Assembly (NCBI GenBank): GCA_937944855.1 | Contig: CALFAY010000038.1 | Coordinates: 1 to 64,000 of the forward strand | Length of the DNA: 64,000 nt | Reading direction: 5' to 3' | Source of the DNA: an uncultured Planctomycetota bacterium | GTDB taxonomy: Bacteria; Planctomycetota; Planctomycetia; Gemmatales; HRBIN36 | Shown here: positions 34,267-44,278 of the stretch, piece after piece | Layout: every line of letters starts with the position of its first letter | How positions within the stretch are numbered: position 1 is the stretch's first letter | Made by a program: the position numbers and the translations under genes | Notes under the pieces: model-generated | Database searches by the model: none | The model's input: only the letters and a program-made list of their open reading frames with translations | Told to the model about the DNA's origin: nothing

Positions 34267-34677
34267 TCAAGTTCCCGTCCGTCGCCCTGGGTCGATGCCG
34301 GCCCGCTGTTCGAGAATCGTCCGCAGCAGGGACCGATGACAGCGTTGCTCGTCCGTGCAGGCACGAGAGCAAAGCAACGTCACGGTCTTGCCTTCGCGGA
34401 GCAGTTCGGCCAGCTCCGCGAGCTGTTCCTGGACCTCGACCGGCCGCTCGGCAATCTCCCGCCGATAGCGCTCGGCATATTCCAGCCAACTGATCGGCGG
34501 ACCATGTTTGCCGTAGTAAGCGGCGTGCAGTTCGCGGCTCGGTCCCAGATCGGGCAGCCACACGTCCCAGGTTTCCTTCGCCTTGGGCAGACCTCGGGGC
34601 CGATAGCGGCAAATCAGGACCCGCAGCCCGTCTCCTTGCTGCTTCGGATCGCACCAGCGTCGGGTTCGCACCGGCAT
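34267..34677 (-). CDS. DUF488 family protein
   Basis: A 136-residue protein with the DUF488/YeaO pattern: RYRPRGLPKAKETWDVWLPDLGPSRELHAAYYG, then SWLEYAERYRREI, and near the end VTLLCSRACTDEQRCHRSLL with conserved cysteines followed by CHR, typical of this uncharacterised family. The start at 34677 has AAGGAAG upstream; the longer frame is out-of-frame lhgO sequence. It follows lhgO by 38 bases and ends tail-to-tail with the TPR gene. Confidence 0.82.
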   Translation of the reverse strand: MPVRTRRWCDPKQQGDGLRVLICRYRPRGLPKAKETWDVWLPDLGPSRELHAAYYGKHGPPISWLEYAERYRREIAERPVEVQEQLAELAELLREGKTVTLLCSRACTDEQRCHRSLLRTILEQRAGIDPGRRTGT

Positions 34678-34715
34678 TTGCTGAGCTTCCTTGAAATCCG
34701 CCTGGCAGCCGCAAC

Positions 34716-35909
34716 CTAGTCCAACCGATCCGCGATTTCCTTCCCGATGACCAGACTGGCCGTCGCCGCCGGGGACGGAGCGTTCAGCACATGCACCATG
34801 CCGTCGGTTTGCACGATGCGGAAATCGTCCACCAGTTCGCCGTTCGGCCCCACGGCCTGGGCACGGACGCCGCAACCGGCCGGCGTCAGGTCGGAAGGCT
34901 CCACGCTCGGGACCAGCCGCCTCAGGGCCTTCACGAACGCCGCCTTGTTCCAGGACCGCCATTGCTCGGCCAGGCCTGTCCGCCAGTATTTTCGGCTCAT
35001 CCGCCAGAAGCCGCCGTAGGAGGCCATGTCATACACGTCGCGGACGCTGCAACTGGCCTTCGAATAGCCCTCCCGTCTGAGAGCCAGTACCGCATTCGGT
35101 CCCGCCTCCACCTGTCCGCTGATGCGTCGGGTGAAATGCACCCCCAGGAACGGAAAGCGGGGATCGGGCACCGGGTAGATCAGATTCCGCACCAGATGAC
35201 GTCTCGGTTCGACCAGTTCGTAATACTCCCCGCGGAACGGCACGATGCGAACTTCCGGTTCGATGCCGCACAGGCGTGCCACCCGGTCAGCCTGAAGACC
35301 GGCACAGTTGACCAGAAACTTTCCTGAAAAAACCTCGGTGGCTGTGACGGCTTCCAGATCCCTGCCGGGAGTGCGGATCTGCACGACTCTGGCCCGGCGG
35401 ACCACCTTGCCGCCGGCCTGTTCGATCCGCTCGGCCAGTTTGCGGGCGACCTGGCGATAGTCCACGATGCCAGTCTGGGGCACGAACAGGGCGGCGATGC
35501 CCGCGGCGTGGGGTTCGATCTCCCGCAGCGATGAGGCATCGAGCCGTTGCAAACCGTCCAGCCCGTTGGCCCGGCCTCGGCGTTCCAGTTCCTCCAAGGC
35601 CGGCAGTTCTTCTTCCCGAGTGGCGACCACGACCTTGCCGCAGCGCTGGTGGGGAATGTCATGCTCCTGACAGAAGCGATACATCGCTTCGCGTCCGGCA
35701 ACGCAGGTGCGGGCCTTGACCGATCCGGGCTTGTAGTAGAGTCCGGAATGGATGACGCCGCTGTTGCGTCCGGTCTGATGCTGAGCGAGATCGGCCTCGG
35801 CTTCGAGCACGACCACGTCCTTTCTGCCCCGGTTTATCAGGGCATACGCGGTGGCCAGGCCGACGATGCCTCCGCCGACGACAAGGACTTCAAAGCGCAC
35901 TTCAGACAT
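34716..35909 (-). CDS. lhgO: L-2-hydroxyglutarate oxidase/dehydrogenase
   Basis: FAD-dependent enzyme that reoxidises L-2-hydroxyglutarate to 2-oxoglutarate, repairing a side product. The 397-residue product has the dinucleotide-binding start VLVVGGGIVGLATAYAL, the diagnostic QTGRNSGVIHSGLYYKPGS, VPQTGIVDYRQVA, FLVNCAGLQADRVA, PFRGEYYEL, LGVHFTRRI and the FAD-binding C-terminal NAPSPAATASLVIGKEIA. Likely cotranscribed with the DUF488 gene. Confidence 0.93.
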   Translation of the reverse strand: MSEVRFEVLVVGGGIVGLATAYALINRGRKDVVVLEAEADLAQHQTGRNSGVIHSGLYYKPGSVKARTCVAGREAMYRFCQEHDIPHQRCGKVVVATREEELPALEELERRGRANGLDGLQRLDASSLREIEPHAAGIAALFVPQTGIVDYRQVARKLAERIEQAGGKVVRRARVVQIRTPGRDLEAVTATEVFSGKFLVNCAGLQADRVARLCGIEPEVRIVPFRGEYYELVEPRRHLVRNLIYPVPDPRFPFLGVHFTRRISGQVEAGPNAVLALRREGYSKASCSVRDVYDMASYGGFWRMSRKYWRTGLAEQWRSWNKAAFVKALRRLVPSVEPSDLTPAGCGVRAQAVGPNGELVDDFRIVQTDGMVHVLNAPSPAATASLVIGKEIADRLD

Positions 35910-35982
35910 GCGATCAGATCCCAGGCAGGCCGCCGACCGGCTTCTCCAGGCCTGCCTGGGTTATTCTCCGACTCCGAACGAT

Positions 35983-37449
35983 TCAGGCCAGAATCTCGCG
36001 GATGACGTTGCCGTGGTCGATGTCGAGCCGCTTCCGGCCCGGCACTTCGAGTTTGCGGCTGTCCAGCCCGAGCAGGTGCAGGATGGTGGCGTGCACATCG
36101 GTGACATAGTGGCGATGCTCGACGGCGTGGAAGCCGATTTCGTCGGTCGCGCCGTGGACGACACCGCCCTTGATGCCTCCGCCGGCCATCCAGACCGAAA
36201 AACCGTAGATGTGATGATCCCGGCCGTCGCGGCCCTGACTGCCCGGCGTTCTGCCGAACTCGGTGGCGAAGACGACGATGGTTTCCTTCAACAGGCCGGT
36301 GCGTTTGAGGTCTTTGAGCAGACCGGCGATGGGCTTATCGACGGCCAGGCAGTTCTTCTCGTGATTGGCCTTCAGGCCGCCGTGGGCGTCCCAGATACCA
36401 GCCCCGCCCGCACCGTGCTGAATCTGGATGAAGCGGACGCCGCGTTCGACCAGCCGCCGCGATGCCAGCAGTTGCATACCGAACTCCCGCGTTTCCGGCC
36501 GATCCAATCCGTAGAGCTGTTTCGTCTCTTCGGTTTCCTGCGAGAAGTCGAGCACTTCAGGCAGCGATTTCTGCATGCGGAAGGCCAGCTCGTAGCTCTG
36601 GATGCGAGCGCTGAGGGCCGGGTCGTCGGGATACTCCACGCCCCGCAGCCGGTTGAGCCGATCCGTGAGCTGAAAGCCGAGCCGCTGCTCGTCGGCCTTC
36701 AGCGGCCGCTCCGGCTTACCGTAGTCGAGCGGGTTGTTGGGATCGACGCGGATCGGCACGGCGTCATGAGCGGGTCCGAGATAATGACCGTCTTTGAGGT
36801 TCCAATACTCCCGCTTGCCCATGCTGATGAACTGGGGCAAGTTGTCGTTCAGACTGCCCAGCCCGTAATGGACCCAGGCCCCCAGGGTGGGGAACTCGCC
36901 GTCGAGCATGTGGCGGCCGGTGTGGAACTGCGTCTGTGCTCCGTGATTGTCGTCGGTGGTGTACATGGAGCGGATGACGGCGATGTCATCCACGCATTCC
37001 CGCAGATGCGGCAGCCAGTCGCTGATCTCGATGCCGCTCTGGCCGCTCTTCTGGAAGCCGACCTGCATCGGGAAGAGCTTGTTGCGTTGCTGGCCATTAG
37101 CGTCGTTGAGGACGACGACGCGGGCCAGCTTGAGCTTGTCCGGGTTCTGCACGTCCTTGAACGGCGTCTCATTGATGCTTTTGCCGGCGTACTGGAGCAG
37201 CGCGGGTTTGGGGTCGAAGGTTTCCAGGTGGGAGACGCCTCCGTTCATGAACAGCCAGATCACCGACTTGGCCTTGGGAGGGAAGTGCGGTTTGCCGTCC
37301 GGAGGTCTCCATCCGGTGGGATCGGCGGCGCGGACCCAGCCGTCGCGGTGGAGCATGGCGGCCAGGGCCAGCCCGGTGAAGCCCATGCCCAGATCGGCCA
37401 GAAAGGCCCTGCGGTGCATCCCCCGGCAAGAGCAGTCGGTAGACGCCAT
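35983..37449 (-). CDS. DUF1501 domain protein (exported, planctomycete type)
   Basis: A 488-residue protein of the DUF1501 family, related to the sulfatase/alkaline phosphatase fold. A Tat-like leader is visible ([23 protein letters not shown]). Then [102 protein letters not shown] and [30 protein letters not shown] mark the family. It lies 4 bases after a DUF1549/DUF1553 gene, the standard planctomycete pairing. The biochemical function of the pair is not established. Confidence 0.92.
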   Translation of the reverse strand: MASTDCSCRGMHRRAFLADLGMGFTGLALAAMLHRDGWVRAADPTGWRPPDGKPHFPPKAKSVIWLFMNGGVSHLETFDPKPALLQYAGKSINETPFKDVQNPDKLKLARVVVLNDANGQQRNKLFPMQVGFQKSGQSGIEISDWLPHLRECVDDIAVIRSMYTTDDNHGAQTQFHTGRHMLDGEFPTLGAWVHYGLGSLNDNLPQFISMGKREYWNLKDGHYLGPAHDAVPIRVDPNNPLDYGKPERPLKADEQRLGFQLTDRLNRLRGVEYPDDPALSARIQSYELAFRMQKSLPEVLDFSQETEETKQLYGLDRPETREFGMQLLASRRLVERGVRFIQIQHGAGGAGIWDAHGGLKANHEKNCLAVDKPIAGLLKDLKRTGLLKETIVVFATEFGRTPGSQGRDGRDHHIYGFSVWMAGGGIKGGVVHGATDEIGFHAVEHRHYVTDVHATILHLLGLDSRKLEVPGRKRLDIDHGNVIREILA

Positions 37450-37453
37450 CGTC

Positions 37454-39865
37454 TCACCTCACAGTGATGAAATCGTTGTGGTTCAGCAGCGCCTGCACGA
37501 TCTGGAAGCGGGCGCGGCGGGTGCGTTCCGCATCGGGAACATCCGCCAGCACCTTTCGCAACTCTTCCAGCGTCTCCAGACACACGGACAGTTCTTCACC
37601 GCTCGGCGGCACGCCCAGGATCATCTCGAAGGCGGCCTTCACGAAGGCCGCGTCGTCGGCATCGGCCTGGCGCTGATGCAGTCGGTCCAGGATTTTTTCC
37701 GCCATCGTCATGGCGAACTTGCTGTTCCACAAAGCCAACGCCTGCTGGGGCACGATGCTTTCGGTGCGGCGGTAGCATTCAAGCACGTTCGGGGCGTCAA
37801 AGGTCTCCAGGAACTTGTTGTGGTCGTTGTGCGAGTGGAACAGATACAGGGAGCGGCGTCGGCTCGTCTCCTGCTGGGCCATCGGCACCGGCGGTCCGCC
37901 TTGGGTCGGGTCGAGTTCCCCGGCCAGATGCAACAGGCTGTCGCGGACCACCTCGGCTTCCATGCGGGTCGAGTTCATCCGCCACAGGTAGCGGTTTTCC
38001 GGGTCGATGCGGAGGTTGTTCTCGGTCCCCGCCTGCCAAGAGGACAGACGATACACGCTGCTGGTAACGATCAGCCGGTGCAGGTGCTTCAGGCTCCAGC
38101 CGTGGGCCATGAACTCCGCGGCAAGCCAGTCGAGCAGTTCGGGGTGGGTGGGCGGCTGACCGCGGCGGCCGAACTCGAAGATGGTCGGCACCAGGGGCTT
38201 TCCGAAGTGCCGCAGCCAGACATGATTGACCGCCACGCGGGCCGTCAGCGGATTGCTCGGATCGGTCATCCACTTGGCCAGGGCTGAGCGGCGGCCGGTG
38301 CTCGTCTCCGGCAACGGTTTGGCCTGGGGATCGCTGTCGAGATTCGATTCCTTGGTCTTGACGGTGCCGCGGTACTCGCCGGGGGCCTTGCTCGGATCGG
38401 CTATGGCTGCTTCGAGCCGGGCCTGTTCGGCCTCGACTTTCAGCATCCCTTGATAGGCCAGGACCACCCCCAGAGTGAACGGGAATCCCGCAGGCGCGAC
38501 GGCCAGTTCCAGGCTGAGCAGGCGATTCCGGGCTTCCTGGAGTCTTGCGGCCAGCGGCTTGCGGTAGGTCTCGGCGATCTCCGGTCGGCGGAGCGGCTGA
38601 TACGCTTCGGGCGGCAACGCGACCGGCGTAATGGCCAAGCCGTTCGGTGCGAGAAACCGTGGCAGGCCCGGTTTGATGTCCCGGTCTTTGTCGGGATTGC
38701 GTTCATCGCCGCGGATGTGGAAGAACGTCTTGGCGTCGAGGTTGGCGTCGAACACCCGCGGGATGCCGTTCTTCATCACGTCCGGTTCCCCGGGCACCAA
38801 GTCGGTGCGGATCTGGTACGGCTCGAAGATGGCCCGATAGGAGTAGTAATCGTTCTGGGTGAACGGGTCGTACTTGTGGTCGTGGCACTTGCCGCAGTTG
38901 AGCGTCAGGCCGAGAAATCCCTTGCCCGTGTGCTCGATGACCTCGTCGAGCCAGGTCGTGCGATTGAACAGGAAATAGGGTCGGGCGAGGTAGCCGGTCG
39001 CCCGCAGCTTCTGCGGATCGGTCGGGTAGAGTTCATCGGCGGCCAGCATCTGGCGGATCATCTCGTCGTAGCCGACGTCGTTGTTCAAACTCTCCACGAC
39101 CCAATCCCGCCAGTGCCAGATGTGCCGCTGGCTGTTACGCAGCTCGTCGCCGAGGCCCCACCATTCCGAATACCGCCAGATGTCCAAAAAATGCCGACCC
39201 CAGCGTTCGCCGTAGTGCGGCGAGCTCAGAAGCGCAGCCACGACCCGTTCGTAGGCGTCGGGACGCGGGTCGTTGAGAAAGGCTTCGATCTGCTCCGGCG
39301 TCGGAGGCAGGCCGATGAGGTCGAGATAGACCCGACGCAAGAGGATGCGCGGATCGGCGGGCTTGACCGGGACCAGTCCCCGCCTCTGCCACTCGTAGGC
39401 GATAAAACGGTCTATCGGGTTGCGCATCGGCAGGTGGTCCGACTGCACGTTTGGCAGTTCGGGCCGGACTACAGAACGGAAGGCCCAGTGGTCGCGGGGG
39501 TCGGGTTCCTCGGCGTCGTCCTCGGGCACCTTGGCTCCCTGCTCAATCCACCGGCGCAGCATTTCGATCTGCTCCGGTTTGAGCGGATGGCCTTCCGGGG
39601 GCATGCGGACGGCTTCGTCGTCGGAGGAGACGCGCAACAAAAGCGGGCTGTCGTCCGGCTTGCCCGGGACGATGACTCCGGCCTTGAGCATGTTCGCTCC
39701 GCTATCGACGCGGAGCTTAGCCTTCTGGGCCAAGGCCCCGTGGCAAGCATAGCAGCGTTCCGCCAGCACAGGCCGAATGTCGCGGCGATAATCGACCGCG
39801 ACCGGCTCGGCTGCCTGGGTCTCGGTCACAAAGAGCAGAAGCACAACGAGGCAGGCTGGTCGCAT
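37454..39865 (-). CDS. PSCyt1-DUF1549-DUF1553 exported cytochrome-like protein
   Basis: An 803-residue exported protein. Signal peptide [21 protein letters not shown], then a planctomycete cytochrome c module with CYACHG and [13 protein letters not shown]1549 (about 130-330, [49 protein letters not shown] with a second CxxCH) and C-terminal DUF1553 ([28 protein letters not shown] ... [24 protein letters not shown]). The start is ambiguous between 39865 and 39877. Operon partner of the DUF1501 gene. A haem-dependent redox role outside the cytoplasm is inferred. Confidence 0.92.
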   Translation of the reverse strand: MRPACLVVLLLFVTETQAAEPVAVDYRRDIRPVLAERCYACHGALAQKAKLRVDSGANMLKAGVIVPGKPDDSPLLLRVSSDDEAVRMPPEGHPLKPEQIEMLRRWIEQGAKVPEDDAEEPDPRDHWAFRSVVRPELPNVQSDHLPMRNPIDRFIAYEWQRRGLVPVKPADPRILLRRVYLDLIGLPPTPEQIEAFLNDPRPDAYERVVAALLSSPHYGERWGRHFLDIWRYSEWWGLGDELRNSQRHIWHWRDWVVESLNNDVGYDEMIRQMLAADELYPTDPQKLRATGYLARPYFLFNRTTWLDEVIEHTGKGFLGLTLNCGKCHDHKYDPFTQNDYYSYRAIFEPYQIRTDLVPGEPDVMKNGIPRVFDANLDAKTFFHIRGDERNPDKDRDIKPGLPRFLAPNGLAITPVALPPEAYQPLRRPEIAETYRKPLAARLQEARNRLLSLELAVAPAGFPFTLGVVLAYQGMLKVEAEQARLEAAIADPSKAPGEYRGTVKTKESNLDSDPQAKPLPETSTGRRSALAKWMTDPSNPLTARVAVNHVWLRHFGKPLVPTIFEFGRRGQPPTHPELLDWLAAEFMAHGWSLKHLHRLIVTSSVYRLSSWQAGTENNLRIDPENRYLWRMNSTRMEAEVVRDSLLHLAGELDPTQGGPPVPMAQQETSRRRSLYLFHSHNDHNKFLETFDAPNVLECYRRTESIVPQQALALWNSKFAMTMAEKILDRLHQRQADADDAAFVKAAFEMILGVPPSGEELSVCLETLEELRKVLADVPDAERTRRARFQIVQALLNHNDFITVR

Positions 39866-40066
39866 GGCGGGAACCATTTCGGCAGGTGGGTCGTGTCCAT
39901 TCCTTGCAGATAAGCTGAGCATAAACACCGATCCGTCATGGGTCAACCAAAAAGCCCCAGGCCCGTCGGCGTGTACCGGGCGATGGTCGAGTCGGTAGTG
40001 CGCAACATTTTCGCGGCAGGGGCTTCGCAAAGGGGTGCAAACCCGGAAGATCCGGGGGTTTTCCGC

Positions 40067-40672
40067 TCATGAACGGGCCGCACCAAGCGCAACATTCGTC
40101 GTAACATACGCAATGCCAAGCTCTTGGGCCTCGATGCGAGCCTTCTCCTGGAACAAACCGGCTTGCGGCACGTCGAGGCCGGCGCTGGCATCCTCGACAA
40201 GCATGACTCGGAAACCGGCGTTTCGCAGATCCCGCGCAACAAAGTGGCAGCAGATGTTCGTGGCCAGTCCGCACACGGCCACGGTTTCGATGCCGCTGCC
40301 GCGCAACAAATCCACGTAGGCCGGATGCTCGGCGCTCAGGGCGTAGGCGTCGCGGTCGGGATGGAAGCCTTTGCGCCAGATCGTGTGGAAGCGATGGACG
40401 TTGAGGCCGGGCAGGAAGTCGCTGCCAGGCGTGTTCATGACGCAATGCGGCGGATAGAGGTTGTCCCGCTGGCCGAGGAAGCTGCAATGGTCGGGCGGAT
40501 GCCAGTCCTGGCTGGCGTCGATCCGCTTCCAGGGCAACTCCAGCAGGCGGTTGATCGGCGCAACAATCTGCAACGCTCCCGGGACCGGCAGCTCGCCGGG
40601 ACACAGTTCCGAGAAACCACGCTGGGCATCGACGACGAGCAGCACCGACCGGGACAGGTTAAACGGTTGCAT
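40067..40672 (-). CDS. pncA: Nicotinamidase-like isochorismatase-family hydrolase
   Basis: Deamidates nicotinamide to nicotinate for NAD salvage. The 201-residue product shows the triad of the family: Asp in VVDAQRGF, Lys in TIWRKGFHPD and Cys in VCGLATNICCHF. The metal-binding set DWHPPDHCSF (Asp, His, His) separates nicotinamidases from plain isochorismatases. Length fits PncA. Single gene; no NAD pathway neighbour. Confidence 0.9.
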   Translation of the reverse strand: MQPFNLSRSVLLVVDAQRGFSELCPGELPVPGALQIVAPINRLLELPWKRIDASQDWHPPDHCSFLGQRDNLYPPHCVMNTPGSDFLPGLNVHRFHTIWRKGFHPDRDAYALSAEHPAYVDLLRGSGIETVAVCGLATNICCHFVARDLRNAGFRVMLVEDASAGLDVPQAGLFQEKARIEAQELGIAYVTTNVALGAARS

Positions 40673-41145
40673 GGGATCAACCCCCTGGCCCCCCTCCAGC
40701 CCGGGAGCGGGATCCCCGTGACCGCTTCCGGTGGGAATCCAGCCCCAACAGTGCCTTTTGCGATCGTAACATCTCCGCCAACCGAGCGGCAGGTCGGTTC
40801 AGCCAGACCTCACCCAGGACGATCAAGCTGTCAGGACGTGACCCGGACCGGTCGGTGCTTCGCGTCGCGCGGGCAGCGGGTGCTCGCTGCCGCCGGGTTC
40901 CGATGAGTGCTGTTTCCTGGGTTGCGATGCCTGCAAAACCGAGACGTGAGAGGGAGAAAGTCGGCACCCAGCTGAAGATCACCGGGACCTTTGGGCGGCA
41001 TAGCCGGGGCGTTCTCCCTAGAGTTACGGGACTTCGGCAGACTCGGTTGTACCGTTTCGGGGATTGCAACTGAGACCTCTTTTTTTGCCTGACGGACGCG
41101 GTACAGTGTAGCTGTCACCGTTCCGGCACGCTGCGAGGACCAGCC
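40673..41145. other. Intergenic region without a recognisable gene
   Basis: About 470 bases between divergent pncA and the sugar dehydrogenase gene. ORFs of 72 (+) and 130 (-) codons occur but have Arg/Ser/Pro-rich compositions typical of chance frames, no ribosome site and no domain. No terminator, RNA gene or repeat was recognised. Confidence 0.55.
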
Positions 41146-43404
41146 ATGCGTCCGCTCCTGTATCTGTTGCCGCTGTGGGCCGCGCTGGGCTGGCTGGCGG
41201 CCACGCTGCCTTCCGCCCAGTCCCAGCCGGACCCCAAGCCCGGCGCCAAACTGCCGCCGCGCAAACCGTGGACCACCTCGAACGTCAAAGGCAGTCCCGA
41301 ACCGCCGCCGCCGTACCGCACCGAGGTCGCCTTTCCGAAGCTGAAGTTCTTCGAGCCGCTGGAGCTCGTGGCCGCTCCCGGAATGGATCGGCTCTTCGTC
41401 GTCGAGCGACACGGCAAGATCTTCTCCTTCGCCAACGACCCGGAGACCGACAAGGCCGAGCTGTTCCTCGACCTGGGCAAGACCACCTACGGCTTCGTCT
41501 GTCATCCACGCTTCGCCGAGAACGGCGTGTTTTTCGTCGTGTACATCCTCGACCCGTCCAGGAGCGAACCGAAGGGGACGCGCCTGTCCCGCTTCCGTGT
41601 CCGGCCCGGCAACCCGCTCCGCGCCGACAAGGATTCCGAGGAGGTGCTCTTCGAATGGCCTTCCGGAGGACACAACGGCGGCTGCATCCGCTTCGGACCG
41701 GATGGCCTGCTCTACATCGCCACCGGCGACGGCAGCGGCATCGCCGACGAGTTCCTGACCGGTCAGGACCTCAGCGACCACCTCGGCAGCATCCTCCGCA
41801 TCGACGTGGACCGAGCCGACCCGGGCAAGAAGTACGCCGTTCCCCCGGACAATCCGTTCGTCGGCGTGCCCGGGGCACAGCCCGAAATCTGGGCCTACGG
41901 GCTGCGTCAGCCGTGGAAGTTCAGCTTCGACCGCGCCACCGGGGCACTGTGGGCGGGCGAAGTCGGCCAGGACCTGTGGGAGATGGTCTATCGCATCGAG
42001 AAGGGCGGCAACTACGGCTGGAGCGTGCAGGAAGGCAGCCACCCGTTCCGTCCCGAACGGCCGCGCGGCCCCACGCCGATCTTGCCTCCGGTCGTCGAGC
42101 ATCCGCACTCCGATTTCCGCTCCATCACCGGCGGCTACGTCTATCACGGCCGACGGCTTCCCGATCTGCACGGAGCCTACATCTACGGGGACTACGACAC
42201 CGGCCGCGTCTGGGCCTTGCGCTACGACAACAACAAGGTCGTGTTCCACCAAGAACTGGCCGATACGCCGCTGCGCCTGGTCGCCTTCGGCGAGGACCAT
42301 CACGGTGAATTGCTCCTGGTCGATTTCATGACCGGGCTGATTCATCGCCTGGTTCCCGCACCGGCCGTCGCACCGTCGAAGTTCCCCCGCAAGCTCAGCG
42401 AAACGGGCCTGTTTGCATCCACCAAGGATCACATCCCCGCCGAGGGGGTGATTCCGTACTCGGTCAACGCTCAACTCTGGAGCGACCACGCCCACAAGGA
42501 GCGGTTCCTGGCCATGCCCGGCCTGGGCCGCATCCAGTACGACGCCATCGAGTATCCGCAGCCGTCTCCCGGCGCGCCGCGCGGCTGGAAGTTCCCCGAC
42601 GGCACCGTGATCGTCAAAACCTTTTCCCTAGAGATGGAGCGCGGCAACCCGGCCAGCCGCAAACGCCTCGAAACCCGCATTCTGCATTTCGAACAGTTGG
42701 AAGGCACCGAGGAAGTCGGCGACCAATACTGGCACGGCTACACCTACGTCTGGAACGACGAACAGACCGATGCCGAACTGCTCGACAGTCCCGGACTGGA
42801 CCGCCTCTACACGATCAAGGACCCCGAAGCTCCTGGCGGCGTGCGGAAACAGGTCTGGCACTTTCCGAGCCGGGCCGAGTGTACGCTCTGCCACACGATG
42901 GCGGCGAAATATGTCCTCGGCCTCAACACCTTGCAGACCAACCGCGACCACGACTACGGCGGCATCCGCATGAACCAACTGCGGGCCTTCGAGCAGATGG
43001 GCCTGTTCGAGCAGCCTCCGCCGCAACCTCCCGAACAGTTGCCGCGCCTGGTCGATTATTCCGATGCGTCGCAACCGCTTGATCTGCGGGCGCGGTCGTA
43101 TTTGCACGCCAATTGTGCCCACTGCCACATGAAGTGGGGCGGAGGCAATGCGGACTTCTACCTGCTGGCCACGCTGCCGCTGGAGCAGATGGGCATCGTC
43201 GGCACGCGACCCGGACACGGCGCTTTCGACATTCCCGACGCCCGCATTCTGGTCCCGGGCCGACCCGAGAAGTCGCTGCTGCTGCACCGCATGACCCGCC
43301 TCGGTCTGGGCCGAATGCCGCACGTCGCCTCTAACGTCGTCGATGAGGAGGGCGTGCAGTTGATTACCGCGTGGATCAAGGGCTTGAAAGAGTCGGCGAA
43401 GTGA
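41146..43404 (+). CDS. Exported PQQ-type glucose/sorbosone dehydrogenase with C-terminal CxxCH domain
   Basis: A 752-residue exported protein. Signal peptide (LLYLLPLWAALGWLAATLPSAQS), then a six-bladed beta-propeller of the glucose/sorbosone dehydrogenase family (about 55-400: GMDRLFVVERHGKIF, HPRFAENGVFFVVYI, SGGHNGGCIRFGPDGLLYIATGDG, DHLGSILRIDVD, IWAYGLRQPWKFSFD, GGNYGWSVQEG). The C-terminal domain (about 420-750) has CTLCHT and CAHCHM motifs that could bind haem c. A GAGG ribosome site lies 7 nt upstream of the ATG. Probably oxidises a sugar or alcohol outside the cytoplasm and passes electrons to its own haems. Confidence 0.9.
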   Translation: MRPLLYLLPLWAALGWLAATLPSAQSQPDPKPGAKLPPRKPWTTSNVKGSPEPPPPYRTEVAFPKLKFFEPLELVAAPGMDRLFVVERHGKIFSFANDPETDKAELFLDLGKTTYGFVCHPRFAENGVFFVVYILDPSRSEPKGTRLSRFRVRPGNPLRADKDSEEVLFEWPSGGHNGGCIRFGPDGLLYIATGDGSGIADEFLTGQDLSDHLGSILRIDVDRADPGKKYAVPPDNPFVGVPGAQPEIWAYGLRQPWKFSFDRATGALWAGEVGQDLWEMVYRIEKGGNYGWSVQEGSHPFRPERPRGPTPILPPVVEHPHSDFRSITGGYVYHGRRLPDLHGAYIYGDYDTGRVWALRYDNNKVVFHQELADTPLRLVAFGEDHHGELLLVDFMTGLIHRLVPAPAVAPSKFPRKLSETGLFASTKDHIPAEGVIPYSVNAQLWSDHAHKERFLAMPGLGRIQYDAIEYPQPSPGAPRGWKFPDGTVIVKTFSLEMERGNPASRKRLETRILHFEQLEGTEEVGDQYWHGYTYVWNDEQTDAELLDSPGLDRLYTIKDPEAPGGVRKQVWHFPSRAECTLCHTMAAKYVLGLNTLQTNRDHDYGGIRMNQLRAFEQMGLFEQPPPQPPEQLPRLVDYSDASQPLDLRARSYLHANCAHCHMKWGGGNADFYLLATLPLEQMGIVGTRPGHGAFDIPDARILVPGRPEKSLLLHRMTRLGLGRMPHVASNVVDEEGVQLITAWIKGLKESAK

Positions 43405-43439
43405 GCGGCCCTGTGCCCTCGCTCCGGCAAGTATGTCTG

Positions 43440-43475
43440 CCCTCTCCCCTCAAAAGAGGGGTCGGGGGTGAGGGG
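43440..43475. repeat. Degenerate copy of the CCCTC/GAGGG intergenic palindrome
   Basis: CCCTCTCCCCTCAAAAGAGGGG followed by TCGGGGGTGAGGG, then GGTTTTTG. It shares the CCCTCTCCC and GGGTGAGGG blocks with the element at 53345-53391. The inner hairpin with the T5 tract may also serve as a terminator after the dehydrogenase gene. Confidence 0.5.
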
Positions 43476-43491
43476 GTTTTTGAAAACTGTC

Positions 43492-44112
43492 TCACGGTCG
43501 GGTTCTCAGAGCGGACAGCCGTGCCAGGGCCTCCGGCTGAGTCGGATCGCGGCGCAGGACCCGTTCATAGAGTGCCCGTGCCCGTTCGGGATACTGGTAG
43601 GTCTCGTAAAGGATGCCCAGTTCGATCAAGGCCCGCTGACAGCCGGGATCCATTTCTAGGGCCTTTTGGAGGTGGGCTTGAGCGGCGGGCAGGTCGCCTT
43701 CTTCACGCAGAAGCCAGCCATATTCGGCGTGGGCATCGGCCAGGTCGGGCCGTTGACGAAGCCAGTCGGTAATCATGGTGCGGACCTCGTCGGTGCGGCC
43801 GGTCTGGTACAGCAGCAGGGCCAGGCCGTGCCGACAGGGGGCGAAGTCGGGCCGGCGACGCAGGCTGTCCCGGTAAAGCTGCTCGGCTCGGGCGAAGGCG
43901 CCGTTCTGGTGGGCGGCGTTAGCCAGATTGTAGAGCACGACCGGGTCATCGGGGTCGAGTCGAGCCGCTTCTTCAAAACGCATCTGGGCTTCGGCGGCAT
44001 TGCCTTGACGCAGGAGCGTCAGACCTTCCTCGTTGAGTCGGCGGACCTGCTCCGGCACGCTGGGCGCGCATCCCACAAAAGCCGCCAATACAACCACCCA
44101 TCCGTGCCGCAT
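43492..44112 (-). CDS. TPR-repeat lipoprotein
   Basis: A 206-residue protein with a short lipoprotein signal (MRHGWVVVLAAFVGC, lipobox-like FVGC). About five TPR units follow (EGLTLLRQGNAAEAQMRFEEAARLDPDD; VLYNLANAAHQNGAFARAEQLYRDSLRRRPDF; AEYGWLLREEGDLPAAQAHLQKALEMDPG; LGILYETYQYPERARALYERVLRRDPTQ). Probably anchored to a membrane and used as a protein-contact scaffold. Divergent from the PVC-type dehydrogenase gene. Confidence 0.85.
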   Translation of the reverse strand: MRHGWVVVLAAFVGCAPSVPEQVRRLNEEGLTLLRQGNAAEAQMRFEEAARLDPDDPVVLYNLANAAHQNGAFARAEQLYRDSLRRRPDFAPCRHGLALLLYQTGRTDEVRTMITDWLRQRPDLADAHAEYGWLLREEGDLPAAQAHLQKALEMDPGCQRALIELGILYETYQYPERARALYERVLRRDPTQPEALARLSALRTRP

Positions 44113-44278
44113 GGCCGCCGTCCTCTCGGACCCGGAAGCTATCTGCTATACCCTGGGAAGGTCGAAATCGGAAGCCCGGTTAAGCCTGATCGCCGATTCG
44201 GCGGGGACTGGTATCCGAAGAGCGTGAATGATACGTTAGTTTTTGCCCGAGAACATGCACAGCGACGGAGCCGAGAAC

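Noticed and set aside
35851-37467. 538-codon plus-strand ORF
   Set aside because: Antisense shadow of the DUF1501 gene.
40831-42495. 554-codon minus-strand ORF overlapping the 40.7-41.1 kb gap
   Set aside because: Mostly antisense to the PQQ-type dehydrogenase, with no domain in the non-overlapping part.
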